Part shown: piece after piece, positions 1-12,007 of the stretch
How the letters are laid out: every line of letters starts with the position of its first letter
Numbering within the stretch: the first letter of the stretch is position 1
Source: Adiantum capillus-veneris
Lineage: Eukaryota > Streptophyta > Polypodiopsida > Polypodiales > Pteridaceae
Reading direction: 5' to 3'
Assembly: GCA_014529385.2 (NCBI GenBank)
Contig: CM043949.1
Span: 112,673,977-112,737,976, forward strand
Length of the DNA stretch: 64,000 nucleotides
Notes under the pieces: model-generated
Told to the model about the DNA's origin: nothing
Databases searched by the model: none
Seen by the model: the letters and a program-made list of their open reading frames with translations, nothing else
Translations under genes and position numbers: made by a program

Positions 1-540
1 AAAGGCATCACTTTTGCACCCGATGATAGCAGACTAAAGCTTCTTTGCTCTGCCAAGGTGGTGACCAAAGTCTACAATTAGTACCATCCAAGTTTCAAGA
101 GACAACATTCCAAGTAGAGCTCATGACAACTTCTTCTACTTTCAGAAAGTACGACATTATGCCTGCAAGTAGACCAAAGCATTTTCAACAAGAATATAAA
201 TGTACATCTTGATTTCTTGGAGAGAAGACCAATGCTCAAGAAAAACTTTTTCCCAAAAGCTTGGAAAGCCTACATATAAGAAAACTTTAGAGGAAAGAAC
301 TCAAGAAAACCTACATATGCATATGAGAGGAAGGCACACATCAAGAAATCAAGAAACAAGACAATTCACATAGCAAGGCAACCAAGGTTCAAGACTCTAC
401 TTAGCCTTGAGATGGTTGAAAATCAAAACATCCAGTCTAAGGGAGTGGGAGAGCCAAAAATCTATAATGGCAAACAAACAAGGTTATGACAGAAGCCTTC
501 TGCTCTCCCTCTCCCTCTACAATCTCTTGCAAATTGTACC
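1..540. other. AT-rich non-coding stretch, nothing recognised
   Basis: This stretch is purine-rich with several loosely repeated phrases around 230-370. I see no long reading frame, RNA gene or repeat family that I can name. It ends at the first CT/CA microsatellite. Confidence 0.5.
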
Positions 541-557
541 TCGTTCTCTCAAATGGA

Positions 558-559
<2 letters not shown>

Positions 560-596
<37 letters not shown>

Positions 597-620
597 CACA
601 CACACACATACACACACACT
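560..620. repeat. (CT)n(CA)n compound microsatellite
   Basis: A run of CT dinucleotides passes directly into CA-rich repeats. It forms the left edge of the first copy of the ~0.7 kb duplicated unit that starts at about 620. Reading frames here (SLSLSL, HTHTHT) are microsatellite artefacts, not genes. Confidence 0.9.
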
Positions 621-1273
621 TACCTTGAAGACAGTATCTTGGCACAATTGGGATCTCGGTTTCCATAATGAATTTAACCTGTGCTTGATAAACGATGACT
701 CACACATTGAAAATTCATAAATACTATACCTACAGTAGCCCTCGTAAGGAGAACCATGGTTGTTAAAGACCAAAATAATGGACATCTAATATGTTCTCAG
801 CTCCCCTAAATCATAACAAATATGGAAGGGATCACTACCAAACACAACCTACTCTTTCTGATCTAGAGACGAAGTGACATACCTATGCTTAAGAGGCCCC
901 TATGTTTAGGAGGCTGTCTCGAATTGAGTGGTTGTGCTCCATTCGATAATATCTTGGGGTGCATCTACTCCCCTTTCATTTTCTCATTATCCCTTATCTA
1001 CACTCTCAACATGAGGACTCAAGAGTGCTTCTATAATTTTATCACCTCCTGCATACATAAATGATTTCGTCTTGCTCGCTTATCTCCTTGGATTGAGGTG
1101 CTTCTCTGAGATTTTATTTACAGTTTTATATCTCTCAGCGTATCTCTCTCCTTCTCACACATACACACACACACACACGATATTGCCCCTGATTCCCATC
1201 TCATACAGGTTCAGCCTTCTCTAACTCTATCCCGGTATCTCCCTTTCTCTCTCTCTGTTTCTCTTGCAGCGTT

Positions 1274-1275
<2 letters not shown>
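620..1275. repeat. Duplicated unit 1, copy 1
   Basis: This is the first of three copies of a ~0.65-0.75 kb unit. It begins with a phrase ending CTTGAAGACAGTATCTTGGC, runs through GGACATCTAATATGTTCTCA near 780, and ends at TTGCAGCGTTTCTACACAC. The other copies are at 1350-2025 and 5480-6235 in the same orientation. Copy 1 goes straight from its final CA tract into the start of copy 2, which makes a true tandem pair with a microsatellite at each boundary. No coding function is apparent. Confidence 0.85.

Positions 1276-1350
<75 letters not shown>
1276..1350. repeat. (CA)n microsatellite at tandem-duplication junction
   Basis: About 37 CA dinucleotides without interruption lie exactly between copy 1 and copy 2 of duplicated unit 1. 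The position fits unequal exchange or replication slippage between CA tracts. Confidence 0.9.
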
Positions 1351-1352
<2 letters not shown>

Positions 1353-1889
1353 ATCTTGAAGACAGTGTCTTGGCACAATTTGGATCTCGGTTTCCATAAT
1401 GAAACTAACCTGTGCTTGATACACGATGACTCACACGTTGAAAATTTGTAAATAATATACCTATAGTACACCTCGTAAGGAGAACTATGGTTGTTAAAGA
1501 CCAAAATAATGGACATCTAATATGTTCTCAGCTCCCCTAAATCATAATAAAGATGTAAAGGGATCACTACCAAAGCCAACCTACTCTCTTTGATCTAGAG
1601 ACGAAGTGACATACCTATGCTTAAGAGGCCCCTATGTTTAGGAGGCAGTCTCGAATTGAGTGGTTGTGCTCCTTTCGATAATATCTTGGGGTGCATCTGG
1701 TCCCCTTTTATTTTCTCATTATCCCTTATCTACACTCTCAACATAGGAATCAGGAGTGCTCCTATAATTTTATCACCTCCTGTATACATTAATTATTTCG
1801 TCTCGCTCGCTTATCTCCTTGGACTGAGGTGCTTCTCTGAGCTTTTATTTACAATTTTATATCTCTCAGCGTATCTCTCTCCTTATCAC

Positions 1890-1920
<31 letters not shown>

Positions 1921-2016
1921 TGATATTACCTCTGATTCCCATCTCATACAGGTTCAGCCTTCTCTGTCTCTATCACGGTATCTCCCTTTCTCTCTCTCTG
2001 TCTCTCTTGCAGCGTT

Positions 2017-2025
<9 letters not shown>
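1350..2025. repeat. Duplicated unit 1, copy 2
   Basis: This is the second copy of the unit described at 620-1275, visibly more than 90% alike by eye. It contains its own internal (CA)n tract at about 1889-1916 and ends in (CA)n at about 2020-2050. Unlike copy 1 it continues directly into duplicated unit 2, as copy 3 does. Confidence 0.85.
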
Positions 2026-2039
<14 letters not shown>

Positions 2040-2054
<15 letters not shown>

Positions 2055-3925
2055 TACATATCCAACCTCGTTCACCATATGCGAAGTTATGAAGTCCCTA
2101 CTCGCTTAGAAGTTAGCCCTTATCCATGCTTTTATGATCCCACGCCATAGCTTTTCTTGGCCCACTCCATAGCTAATACTCATGCCATCACGGCCACCAG
2201 CATATATACCCTTCATGCAGAGCCATGCACTTGGTGGAGGGTAATCAGATTCCATCTCCTCCTCCGTAATCTCCATGAAAACACAAAAAATACACAAATA
2301 GGCAGGTTATCACTAGACATGCAAGGTTGTTTCCTTTGTCGGCATTCTACAGAGGTCGATATTCATCAACGAATGATTACAGTTGGCAAAAATTGTCACT
2401 TCATGGTTCCATAGGTATTTATGATGCTCAAAGAAGATAACCTCTTATGGATGCATAAGGATCATACGTTGGATCACCCCTCAATGCCAAAACTCAGGTT
2501 TGAATCCTTGTAGCTTGGAATACGTGTAATGATAGTATGATTAGTGTTACAAGCTTTGGATGTCTCTCTGAGTAGATTATATGTATTCATGAAAGTATTT
2601 ATGTACATAGTTGGAATACCACTCACATAGTGACATGGTAACATGGGCTGCACATTTTTAGCCATTAGAACTTGCCTAAAATGTATTATCAGAGCTAGGA
2701 TTTGCAAATGCCCTTGAAAGTCATATTTTTGTTGCATAGCCGAGGTACACCTCCAAAACACACACACACACACACACACATGTATAAATACCATGAATCT
2801 AGGATGTCACAAATGCACACTTCTATGGTTGTTTGTTACTCAATATGGCTCACATCTAGGCATACCTTACCCCTTGATTTTTTGTATTTGGCTTGCATAG
2901 AAATGCTTTTTCTCACAAGTGTGTGCTCTTGAACTCACAGACCTCTCGGAAACACACACACAAATGAGGTATCTCACGGTCTTCGGCATAACACTCACAC
3001 TAGTTGCCATGGGAGATGCTCACAGAGGACAATACATCAGGTAGGTGTTTTCACCTACTTAGAATTGCTGTGATAATTCGGTATTTTGATCATTTTTAAA
3101 CCAAAAACAATGGTTTAGGCGGCATACTAATAAGAAGTCAACATACATATAATGTATTCTTTATAATAATTATGGTTTTTGCTACATATCAGTAAACACC
3201 TTATGAACTTTGAGATTGGTAGCGTACGGGTGATGATAAGACTTCACAAACCATGTCTCAAACCTTGTGGTAATTTGCAAGCATGTGCTGATGCATTTGG
3301 AATAGATGATGTTGTGCTTGTATTTTTTAATCTGGGAGAAATGGCTCAGAGAAAATTGGTGTACTGTTGCAAATCTCAATACCTAAATGGTACTTTTGCT
3401 CCTAAAACAATCAAGTTAGATTGAGTTAAGTAAGTCGAAGCTTCAAAACTCTTATGGAGGGGGGTTTTGTGAGATGGCATATACTGATTTTTTGGAATTT
3501 GCCTGGTATACGATCAAGACTCTGTCCAAATATTGGTTAGATTGCTCTAGTAGCCTTGCTTTCATTGGGTTGTGCAACTAACGTTTCTATTTCTCATTAA
3601 GAATTAGCATAGTGAACATAAATAGTCTGTTGAAATTGGTTGAACATGAAAATTTGGATCTCATTGAATTTGCAATCTTTAAAGAAGATTTTTGGTCTGT
3701 AATCATACAAAAAGACGTTTGACATCTAAAGTGGAAGTTACAACTCGAAGCTGGTGAATCATGAGGTTTTTTTTGCCATGGTATGAGAGAAAGGAATAAC
3801 ATCTATGTTGTTGAATGCCTTAAATCTCCCATGAGGGTCTCCTTGGAGATGGTGATTGCTGAAATTTTTGAAAAATCGTTAAGAATACAAATGAGATGCT
3901 ATCCGATTTTTGATAGAATTGCTTA
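2040..3925. repeat. Duplicated unit 2, copy 1
   Basis: A ~1.9 kb segment is repeated in the same orientation at 6245-8145. Matching landmarks appear in the same order: ACATATCCAAC near the start, the phrase ATGCCAAAACTCAGGTTTGA at about 2482 and 6677, GTCATATTTTTGTTGCATAGC-like sequence at about 2720, and GATAGAATTGCTTA at the shared right edge. The sequences diverge completely after about 3925 and 8145. No terminal inverted repeats or flanking target duplication are visible, so this looks like a segmental duplication and not a DNA transposon. Confidence 0.85.
3179..3424 (+). pseudogene. Unrecognised open stretch shared by both duplicate copies
   Basis: An 81-codon open stretch is preserved in the second duplicate at 7377-7649. 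The two translations share segments such as RLHKPCLKPCGNLQACA and AFGIDDVVLVFFNLGE, with scattered substitutions and a length change near the C-terminus. It is preceded by a T-rich tract ending in CAG (TTTTTGCTACATATCAG), which could be a plant 3' splice site. I do not recognise the protein. It could be an exon of a decayed host gene, or an open stretch kept only because the duplication is recent. Confidence 0.25.
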
Positions 3926-3955
3926 TATTGTTAATAATTTGTAAGACAAATGCTG
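3592..3955 (+). pseudogene. Possible degenerate coding segment in unit 2
   Basis: In the + strand frames this stretch reads as plausible protein, for example LLKLVEHENLDLIEF followed later by VVECLKSPMRVSLEM. Stop codons and apparent frame changes break it up. The corresponding stretch in the second duplicate (about 7806-8145) gives nearly the same peptides with the same interruptions, so the breaks predate the duplication. The product is not recognised. Confidence 0.2.
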
Positions 3956-5455
3956 GAAGTAAGCTTCTTGAAACTCTGAGACTGACAGGGACTGGAGATA
4001 GATTCGGGGTTTATGTAATTCTTAAAGTTTTGAATTGTTTTCATAATCATGAGTATAAAATATCACTTGTTACTATGGGATGCATAACATCTAGTAGGCC
4101 GTAAACACACTCTTAGATGATGATAAACCCCTTGTTTTTGGCATACAAACACATAGATAGGTACCTACGAAGAATTAGGTCAATTTTTGTATCATGCATG
4201 GTAATAGATACTAGCACTACTTTGAGTCTAGTCGATGAATTTGGGATACACATGACTCTACACTCAGAGGTTACATTACTTATATTTGCGACTTAACAGT
4301 CAATCCTAAGGGTAAGGTGTAAACTAGGTCTACAGGTGTGACATGGATGACAACTGGATCTAGTGTCGACACCTGCAAAACGCACAAACATAGCCAGTTC
4401 TAACTGAGTGTTTTTGTATGGATGCAGGTAACAACTGGATCCTTCTCCTTGTAGGTGTAGTGGAGGCTCATCCCAAAGGACGGACACATATACAATATCC
4501 TATTTTGTAATGGTTAAAGACCAAAAGTCTGAATCTAGATGAATATATTGGCTACTAGATGTTGTTTGGAGACAAGAATTTATGTACAAATTGTGTACAC
4601 ACTTTATGTTATGATAAGGTATTTTTATTTAATGTTTTATTTAATGCAATTGTCTAAGTATGGCTCAGATATGAAGGGATTTTTAAACACAAACACACAC
4701 ACTCTCTATCCCTACTAGTCTTTGGTCGGACTAGTGCCTTACTTAGCAACTGTAATTAAATAGGATATTAAACAATAATACAACTACTCCAATTTATCCT
4801 GATTTTAATCAAACGGTTTTTGGCAGGATATGGATGGGTGTTCCTACCCTAAGAATTGGATTGCTTAATGTTTGTTATATTTTGTGCAAAATCGATACTC
4901 CAAAGGGATGGGTTGGGACTCTTTAGCTCCTAAATTGGTCGAGTTAATACAGGTTACATTATTATTAGCTTGATCCACCCAATCCAAAGGGATGGGTTGG
5001 GGCTCTCAGCTCCTAAATTGGTCAAGCACCTACATGTGTACATATAATCCATATATTATAATCAGTGTCCACCCTCGAGCAAGTGTGGAATTTCAATTGG
5101 TCTTTATCTTACAGAAGTGGAGTATTTTATAATAACCACCATTCGACATGGTTCACAAATTTGGGATGACTCATCGACCAAAATCATGAGATGTCAGGTA
5201 TATAGTTTCCATAGTACCATATTCTTCTCCTTAGAGGACCCCTTTATCATACAACACTTGGGTATTCTCACATTTAAACCCTTTTCAACACATTACAGAT
5301 GGTTTTTCTTGCATCTAAACCCTTTTTAACACAGTACAGATGATTGAGTTATAAATGTGGAAATTTTTAGGAAGCATTTACTACAATTGGTGGGGGATTG
5401 GTCCACTTGGTGGACTATCCTCCACCAAGTGAATCTCTCCTCTGGGATGGGGGGG
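3926..5455. other. Unique spacer between the large duplicates
   Basis: The spacer is AT-rich and no gene is recognised. It contains a local direct repeat at about 4900-5025 (two copies, period 84) sharing CCAAAGGGATGGGTTGGG and AGCTCCTAAATTGGTC. The right end is a G-rich run next to the CA tract that opens the next duplicate. Confidence 0.6.
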
Positions 5456-6235
<780 letters not shown>

Positions 6236-6244
6236 ACACACACA

Positions 6245-8145
6245 CGGGGGTACATATCCAACCCTGTTCACCATATGCTAAGTTGTGAAGTCCCTGCTCA
6301 CTTAGAATATAGCCCTTATCCATGCTCTTATGATCCGATGCCATAGCTTTTCTTGGCCCGCTCCATAGCTAATACCCATGCCATCACAGCCACCAGCATA
6401 CATACCCTTCATACAGAACCATGTTGGTGGAGGGTAATCAAATTCCATCTCCCCCTCTGTAATCTCCATGAAAACACAAAAAATACAAAAATAGGTAGGT
6501 TATCACTAGACATGCAAGGTTGTTTCCTTCGTCGGCATTCTACAGAGGTTGATATTTATCTATGGATGATAATAGTTGGCAAAAATTGTCACTTCATGGT
6601 TCCATAGGTATTTATGATTCTCAAAGAAGATAACCTCTTATTGGATGCATAAGGATCAAATGTTGGATCACCCCTCAATGCCAAAACTCAGGTTTGAATC
6701 CTTGTAGCTTGCAATGTGTGTAATGATAGTATGATTAGTGTTACAAGATTTGGATTTCTCCTTGAGTAGATTATATATACTCATGAAAGTATTTACGCAC
6801 ATTGTTGGAATACCACTCACATAGTGACATGGTAACATGGGTTGCATAGTTTTGGCCATCAGAACTTGCCTAAAATGTATTATCAGAGCTAGGATTTGCA
6901 AATGCCCTTGAAAATCATATTTTTGTTGCATAGCCGAGGTACACAGGTATCATCTCCAAAACACACTCACACACACATGCATAAATACCATGAATCTAGG
7001 ATGTCACAAATGCACACTTATGTGGCTGTTTGTTACTCGGTATGGCTCACATCTAGGGATACATTACCCCTTGATTTTTTTGTATTTGGCTTGCATAGAA
7101 ATTCTTTTTTTCACAAGTGTGTGCTCTTGAACTCACAGACCTCTCAGAAACACACACACAAATTAGGTATCTCACGGTCTTCGGCATAACACTCACACTA
7201 GTTGCCATGGGAGATGCTTGCAGAGGAAGACACATCGGGTAGGTGTTTTCACCTACTTAGAATTGCTGTGATAATTCAGTATTTTGATCATTTTTTAACC
7301 AGAAACAATGGTTTATGGGGCATACTAATAAGAAGTTAACATAAATATAATGCATTCTTTATAATAATTATGGTATTTGCTACATATCAATAAACACCTT
7401 ATGGACTTTGAGATCAGTAGCGTATGGGTGATGATAAGACTTCATAAACCATGTCTCAAACCTTGTGGTAATTTGCAAGCATGTGCTCATGCATTTGGAA
7501 TAGATGATGTTGTGCTTGTATTTTTTAATCTGGGAGAAATAGCTCAGAGAAAATTGGTGTACTGTTGCAAATCTCGATACTTTGTTCTTTGTATAGACCT
7601 AAATAGTACTTTTGCTCCTAAAGCAATCAAGTTAGACCGAGTTAAGTAAGTTGAAGCTTCAAAACTCTTATGGAGGGGCTCTTTGTGAGATGGCATATAC
7701 TGATTTTTTGGAAAATTGCCTGTATACGATAAAAAATCTGTCCAAATATTGCTTAGATTTCTCTAGTAGCCTTGCTTTCATTGGATTGTGCAGCTAATGG
7801 TTCTATTTCTCATTAAGCATTAGCATAGTGAACATAAATAGTCTTCTGAAATTGGTTGAACATGAAAATTTGGATCTCATTGAATTTGCAATCTTTAAAG
7901 AAGATTTTTGGTCTGTAATCATACAAAAAGACGTTTGACATCTAAATTGGAAGTTACAACTCGAAGCTGGTGAATCATGAGGTTGTTTTTGCCATGGTAT
8001 GAGACAAAGGAATAACATATATGTTGTTGAATGCCTTAAACCTCTCATGAGGGTCTCCTTGGAGATAGCGATTGCTAAAATTTTTGAAAAACATTAAGAA
8101 TACAAACAAGATAATGTTCGATTATTGATAGAATTGCTTATGACG
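6245..8145. repeat. Duplicated unit 2, copy 2
   Basis: This is the second copy of the segment at 2040-3925, in the same order and orientation, with small indels such as an extra ~24 bp near 7580. It ends at GATAGAATTGCTTA, after which the sequence changes to a GC-richer stretch. Together with unit 1 copy 3 it makes a ~2.7 kb direct duplication lying about 4.1 kb from the first. Confidence 0.85.
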
Positions 8146-9360
8146 ATAGTAGCTACAGATCAAGACAAAAACAACCTCTTTCGGGTCTCCCTGAGCGGCA
8201 GACAAGAACGTCTTGGACCACCTGATGGTGGCGATGTAGCTCTAGAGCGATGGATAACTACCCTAAAGGGGTCTCCTTGCAATGCCATTGGTGCCAGAAA
8301 ACATCGCTAAGTAGATCTCCTTCCAGTGGCATTAGCGGTGGACAACAACCTTGGGCCAACCAGCTGATGTTGGTGATGGTGGACACGATAGTTGCAAATC
8401 AATGAGTGGCGATGGTGGTTGCAGACGATGGAGATGTTGGTTGTAGAGCGTAGCATATCCGCAACTACGGCTAGAGCATAGAAGGTGGAGACGCTAGTGA
8501 CTATGGAAGGTGGAGACGCTGGTGACTATGGAAGGTGGTTGCAGAGCGTAGCATAGAAGGTGGTTGCAAATGGTGGTTGCAGGCAGGTGGTTGCAGACGG
8601 TGGAGACATTGATGACTATGCAGATGCTGGTTGCAGAGCGTAACATAGGTGCAACTTTGGCGTCTTGTCCCACCTAGCATCTCAAGGGGACGTTGGAGGA
8701 GCTCATGCTCTCATGAACTCATCATCACACACCAGTGTTACAGAGGTTACGGGGGTTGGTGGTAAAGTGATGTAGCCCCTCAAAAAGTCTTTAAAATGGC
8801 AGATCCCAATGCTTTGCATGTTTGCATGGTGTGTACATATGGACATATAGCAAGCGGCGGTTGTGCGTCCACAACCGTTTCTCGGATATTCGATGCTTTT
8901 ACCTCATCGCCCTATGAGTAGTGGCCTCTGCAAGTCCTTGGGCTCTTAAAGAATCATCTACATGGAGATATTAGAGGATCCAAACTAGAATTAGCAGGGG
9001 GAGAAAGCAGTGATAATTGGGGTATAGTTGAAGGGAAGCATGCAACTATCTAGACAAGGCTTTGAGAACCCTACATGCCATTCTCTTATCCATTGTCTAA
9101 TCTACGGTTGATTTCTGAAAGGCTCAAATCATGTGCACAATTTTATGCATAGCCATGCTGGTGCCTTTCCAATTGAACCATGCAAACACGTGCACAAGTA
9201 GTTTTGCTAATAGTGTGTGTAGTTGAAAATGTTTGAAATACTTAAAGGTTTTTCTAATAGCCTTAGTTAGATTTTTGAATAATGTGATGTGAGTGTTCGT
9301 GTGCATTTTCTAGCCAACATGGCGATAGGCTCTATCCTCATGTCCTTTATTGAGGTGGAG
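8146..9360. other. Spacer with a degenerate minisatellite
   Basis: No gene is recognised. Between about 8395 and 8650 the sequence is built from repeated phrases GGTGGTTGCAGA, GAGCGTAGCATA and GGTGGAGACGCTGGTGACTATGG, the last repeated at a ~28-bp period around 8481-8535. The remainder is ordinary AT-rich sequence. Confidence 0.6.
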
Positions 9361-9374
9361 GTTTAAATTTTCAT

Positions 9375-9660
9375 GTCCCTTATGTGCCCAGAGCAAGGAA
9401 GAGGCTCGAACTTAAGTTCGAGCCTCATGCTCTTTCTGACTTTGGACAAGATGGAGGCTCAAATTTTTACCTATAAATTTGGAGCAAGGCAGAGGCTCGA
9501 ACTTAATTTTGAGCCTCATGCTCTTTTTTATTTTGGACAAGATAGAGGCTCAAATTTTTACCTATAAATTTGGAGCAAGGCAAACGCTCGAACTTGAGTT
9601 CGAGACTCATGTCCCTTATATACTTGGAATAAGCCAGTTGCTCGAACTCAAGTTTGAGCT
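9375..9660. repeat. ~92-bp tandem array of palindromic modules
   Basis: A module of about 92 bp recurs at 9401, 9492 and about 9584. It contains GAGGCTCAAATTTTTACC and ATAAATTTGGAGCAAGGC plus a palindromic core. The first core, 9401-9426, is a perfect 26-bp palindrome (half-site GAGGCTCGAACTT followed by its reverse complement). Later cores are imperfect. Further degenerate cores continue to about 9990. No coding or RNA gene explains it. Confidence 0.8.
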
Positions 9661-9692
9661 TCATGCCCCTTACATACCTAGAGTATGAGCAA

Positions 9693-9990
9693 GAACTTAA
9701 GTTTGAACACCATATGTTTACCTACGGGTTTGGAGCTACATAGAGGCTCAAACTCTTCACGCTCCTTACATACTTAGAGCATAGATACAAGAGTTTGAAC
9801 TTCAGCCTTGATTTAGGTGTTAAAGGGACATAAGGCTCAAACTTAAGTTTGAACACCATATGTTTACCTACGGGTTTGGAGCTACGTAGAGGCTCAAACT
9901 CTTCACGCTCCTTACATACTTAGAGCATAGATACAAGAGTTTGAACTTCAGCCTTGATTTAGGTGTTAAAGGGACATAAGGCTCAAACTT
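9693..9990. repeat. 146-bp near-perfect tandem duplication
   Basis: The phrase GAACACCATATGTTTACC occurs at 9705 and 9851, and the two 146-bp units differ at only one or two visible positions (for example CTACAT against CTACGT). A third partial start (CTTAAGTTTGA) follows near 9985. Each unit carries one copy of the CAAACTTAAGTTTG-like palindromic core of the upstream array, so this is a recent expansion within the same repeat. Confidence 0.9.
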
Positions 9991-10517
9991 AAGTTTGAGA
10001 GTCATGTTCTTTACGTACCTTAATCGGGTTGAGGCTTTTGAACTTACCCATTAAGTACCTAGATGAAGGCTTATAATTTCTAAGTCATATGCCCCTTATC
10101 TACCTAGACCAAGGCAAAGAAGTTTCAGCCTTGGGTTGCTTCATTTGTACCTAGAACAAGGTTAATCCTTGAGTCATACACCTTACATACCTATAACAAG
10201 GTGGAGGCTCAAATTTTGAGTGTGCTCATCATGTCCTATTGGTACCTTGAACATGGTGGTAGCTCTAGCCTCAGGCCACTTATGTACTCCCATTCAACAC
10301 CTAGCAAGAGGTGGAAGCTTACACTAAGGGGCATAGAATGGGGGCACATAAGGGGGATGAGCCTCAAGCACAATTCCTAGCAAGAGGTTAAATTTTATTG
10401 TAAACATCGACCTTCTTGCCATTTTTATCAAAAAATGGGTATCTTAATTTGAGAAGCATGCCCATTATCTACCCAAACATTCTTCATATTTACTAGAAAG
10501 TAGCGACACCAAGTGAG
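9991..10517. other. Degenerate continuation of the palindromic repeat region
   Basis: Phrases such as GAGGCTCAAATTTTGAG, TACCTAGA and CTTACATACCT recur loosely, so this appears to be older decayed repeat sequence. No gene is recognised. Confidence 0.5.
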
Positions 10518-10766
10518 GTTGAACTTCATTTTATTTTATTTTTTTTTAGAGAGTGGGAACTTGAAATTACAACTCACACACCCGACTCCGTGAGGTGGAG
10601 CATCCCAGCCGGTTAAGGGTGGCCAATCCATCATATGGACCATGGGAACAGCCCCTAAGGGCTTCATGTCACACGAGCTGTCAAGAGGTTTGAACCCAAG
10701 ACCTTGGACACAAGAGGCTCTTGCTCTATCAACTGAGCTAGCACTCGTTGACATTGTTGAACTTCA
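10518..10766 (-). mobile_element. tRNA-derived SINE with target-site duplications
   Basis: A 227-bp insertion (10529-10755) is flanked by an 11-bp direct repeat, GTTGAACTTCA, at 10518-10528 and 10756-10766. Read on the - strand, the head looks like a tRNA. The D-arm/A-box TAGCTCAGTTGATAGAGC maps to 10723-10740 and the B-box GGGTTCAAACC to 10687-10697, at normal spacing. The body follows, and the element ends in an A-rich tail (T-rich at 10529-10547 on the + strand). This is the full anatomy of a Pol III SINE. The head most resembles a plant tRNA-Lys, which is a judgement from memory. No other copy is evident in this window. Confidence 0.88.
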
Positions 10767-10934
10767 ATTTGAGGGCCCTATTCATGTGCTTGTGCCTCAT
10801 TTTTATATGACACAAAGGATATGCACAAACAACCATGAGGTCAAACTTAATAAAAAATACTCCAACTTTAAATTTCATTTTAAAAAACGGGACTTAGATA
10901 ATTTTCAAAATTCCTAAATATGTCTTATTATGCT

Positions 10935-11180
10935 AAACTAGCAAAAAGATACTATGGCCCTTTTTTACCTTGAAGCCAATCAATAGGATGGCTTATCTAC
11001 TCAAGCTGCCCAACCATTGGCTCATACACAATGCTTTTCATGTGAGCCTACTTAAGCCCTACAAAGGAGAGCTTCCAAGTGAACCAATTATTGAAGACCC
11101 TTCAAACATCAAAGACCAAGAAGAGGTGCTACAACCCGAAGCTATCCTTAATAAAAACCTAGACGCCAAGAGTGCTACAA
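10935..11180 (+). mobile_element. Ty3/gypsy integrase C-terminal fragment (fossil)
   Basis: The translation contains the integrase C-terminal landmark AYLLKLPNHWLIHNAFHVSL and LLKPY, then an EAILN segment like the start of a chromovirus chromodomain tail. No LTRs, RT or gag lie nearby, so this is an isolated broken scrap of an old chromovirus-like Ty3/gypsy element. The open frame extends to 11320, but I recognise nothing beyond about 11170. Confidence 0.7.
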
Positions 11181-11966
11181 GAGAAAGAGAGCTAAAAACA
11201 GATGTGCATGGCATTGTTGCAAAAATTACTTTCAAGGAAGGTCTTATCGCTAATTGTGATAGTATCCAATCCTCTCACATAGAGCACAACGAGATTTTCA
11301 AACCCATAAATGGTGAATGATACATACATTTCCTTGTGCTTTTGTGCACAAGTATCACCTTTATACAACATTGAGGTCAAACATATGTGTGCGCATGGAA
11401 GCCATGTTGTCATACGTTGCGAAGTTTCTAGGCTTAAAAAAAACCAGGTGTATTCCGTGTGTGAAAGCTCTCTTGTCCATGAGCATGTTTTTAGAAGCTT
11501 CAGCATGTGAATAGTCACCTGTAGCTAATTTACAAAGCATTAAAAATAAATTTTACAAAAGAAATAAAGCTTTTTTTTTTGTTGCAGACTGTAGAGTGTT
11601 GCGAGTGCTTGCCAGGGAACTACGAACTCAGTTGGAAGCCACCAAAGTCTGCTATAATATGAATGTCAAATGATGTGCCATCACATGCAAACTTGCAAAC
11701 AACACTTGATTAAAAAAGAGCGATCAAATGTGCAATTAAGAGAGATAGTGTATGTTTGTACTTGCATTTTAGTCGCATTTTAGTGCTATTTTTGCATAAC
11801 TTATGACATTAATTAAGTTAGCTTGAAGCGTCAAATCACCACATTAATCGTGTGTGTGTGTGTGAAGGTTGTGCTCCCCAAGCTCTCATACCGTTTGTTG
11901 GGAATAGCGTGGTGGGTGCATAAGCTCAAAGTGGCTTGAAGCTCAAGGTAAACATAGCTACGGTAC

Positions 11967-12007
<41 letters not shown>

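Noticed and set aside
8858-8877. Perfect 8-bp hairpin CGGTTGTG/CACAACCG
   Set aside because: It is a single short stem without a U-tract or neighbouring gene. A stem this short is expected by chance in 64 kb.
9401-9990. CRISPR-like array
   Set aside because: Repeats are palindromic and regularly spaced, but the intervening sequence is also repeated, the cores degrade along the array, and the context is plant nuclear DNA. It is a tandem repeat.
10687-10740. A functional tRNA gene on the - strand
   Set aside because: A-box and B-box are present, but the acceptor stem does not close. The sequence continues into a body and an A-rich tail with target duplications, so it is a SINE head and not a tRNA gene.
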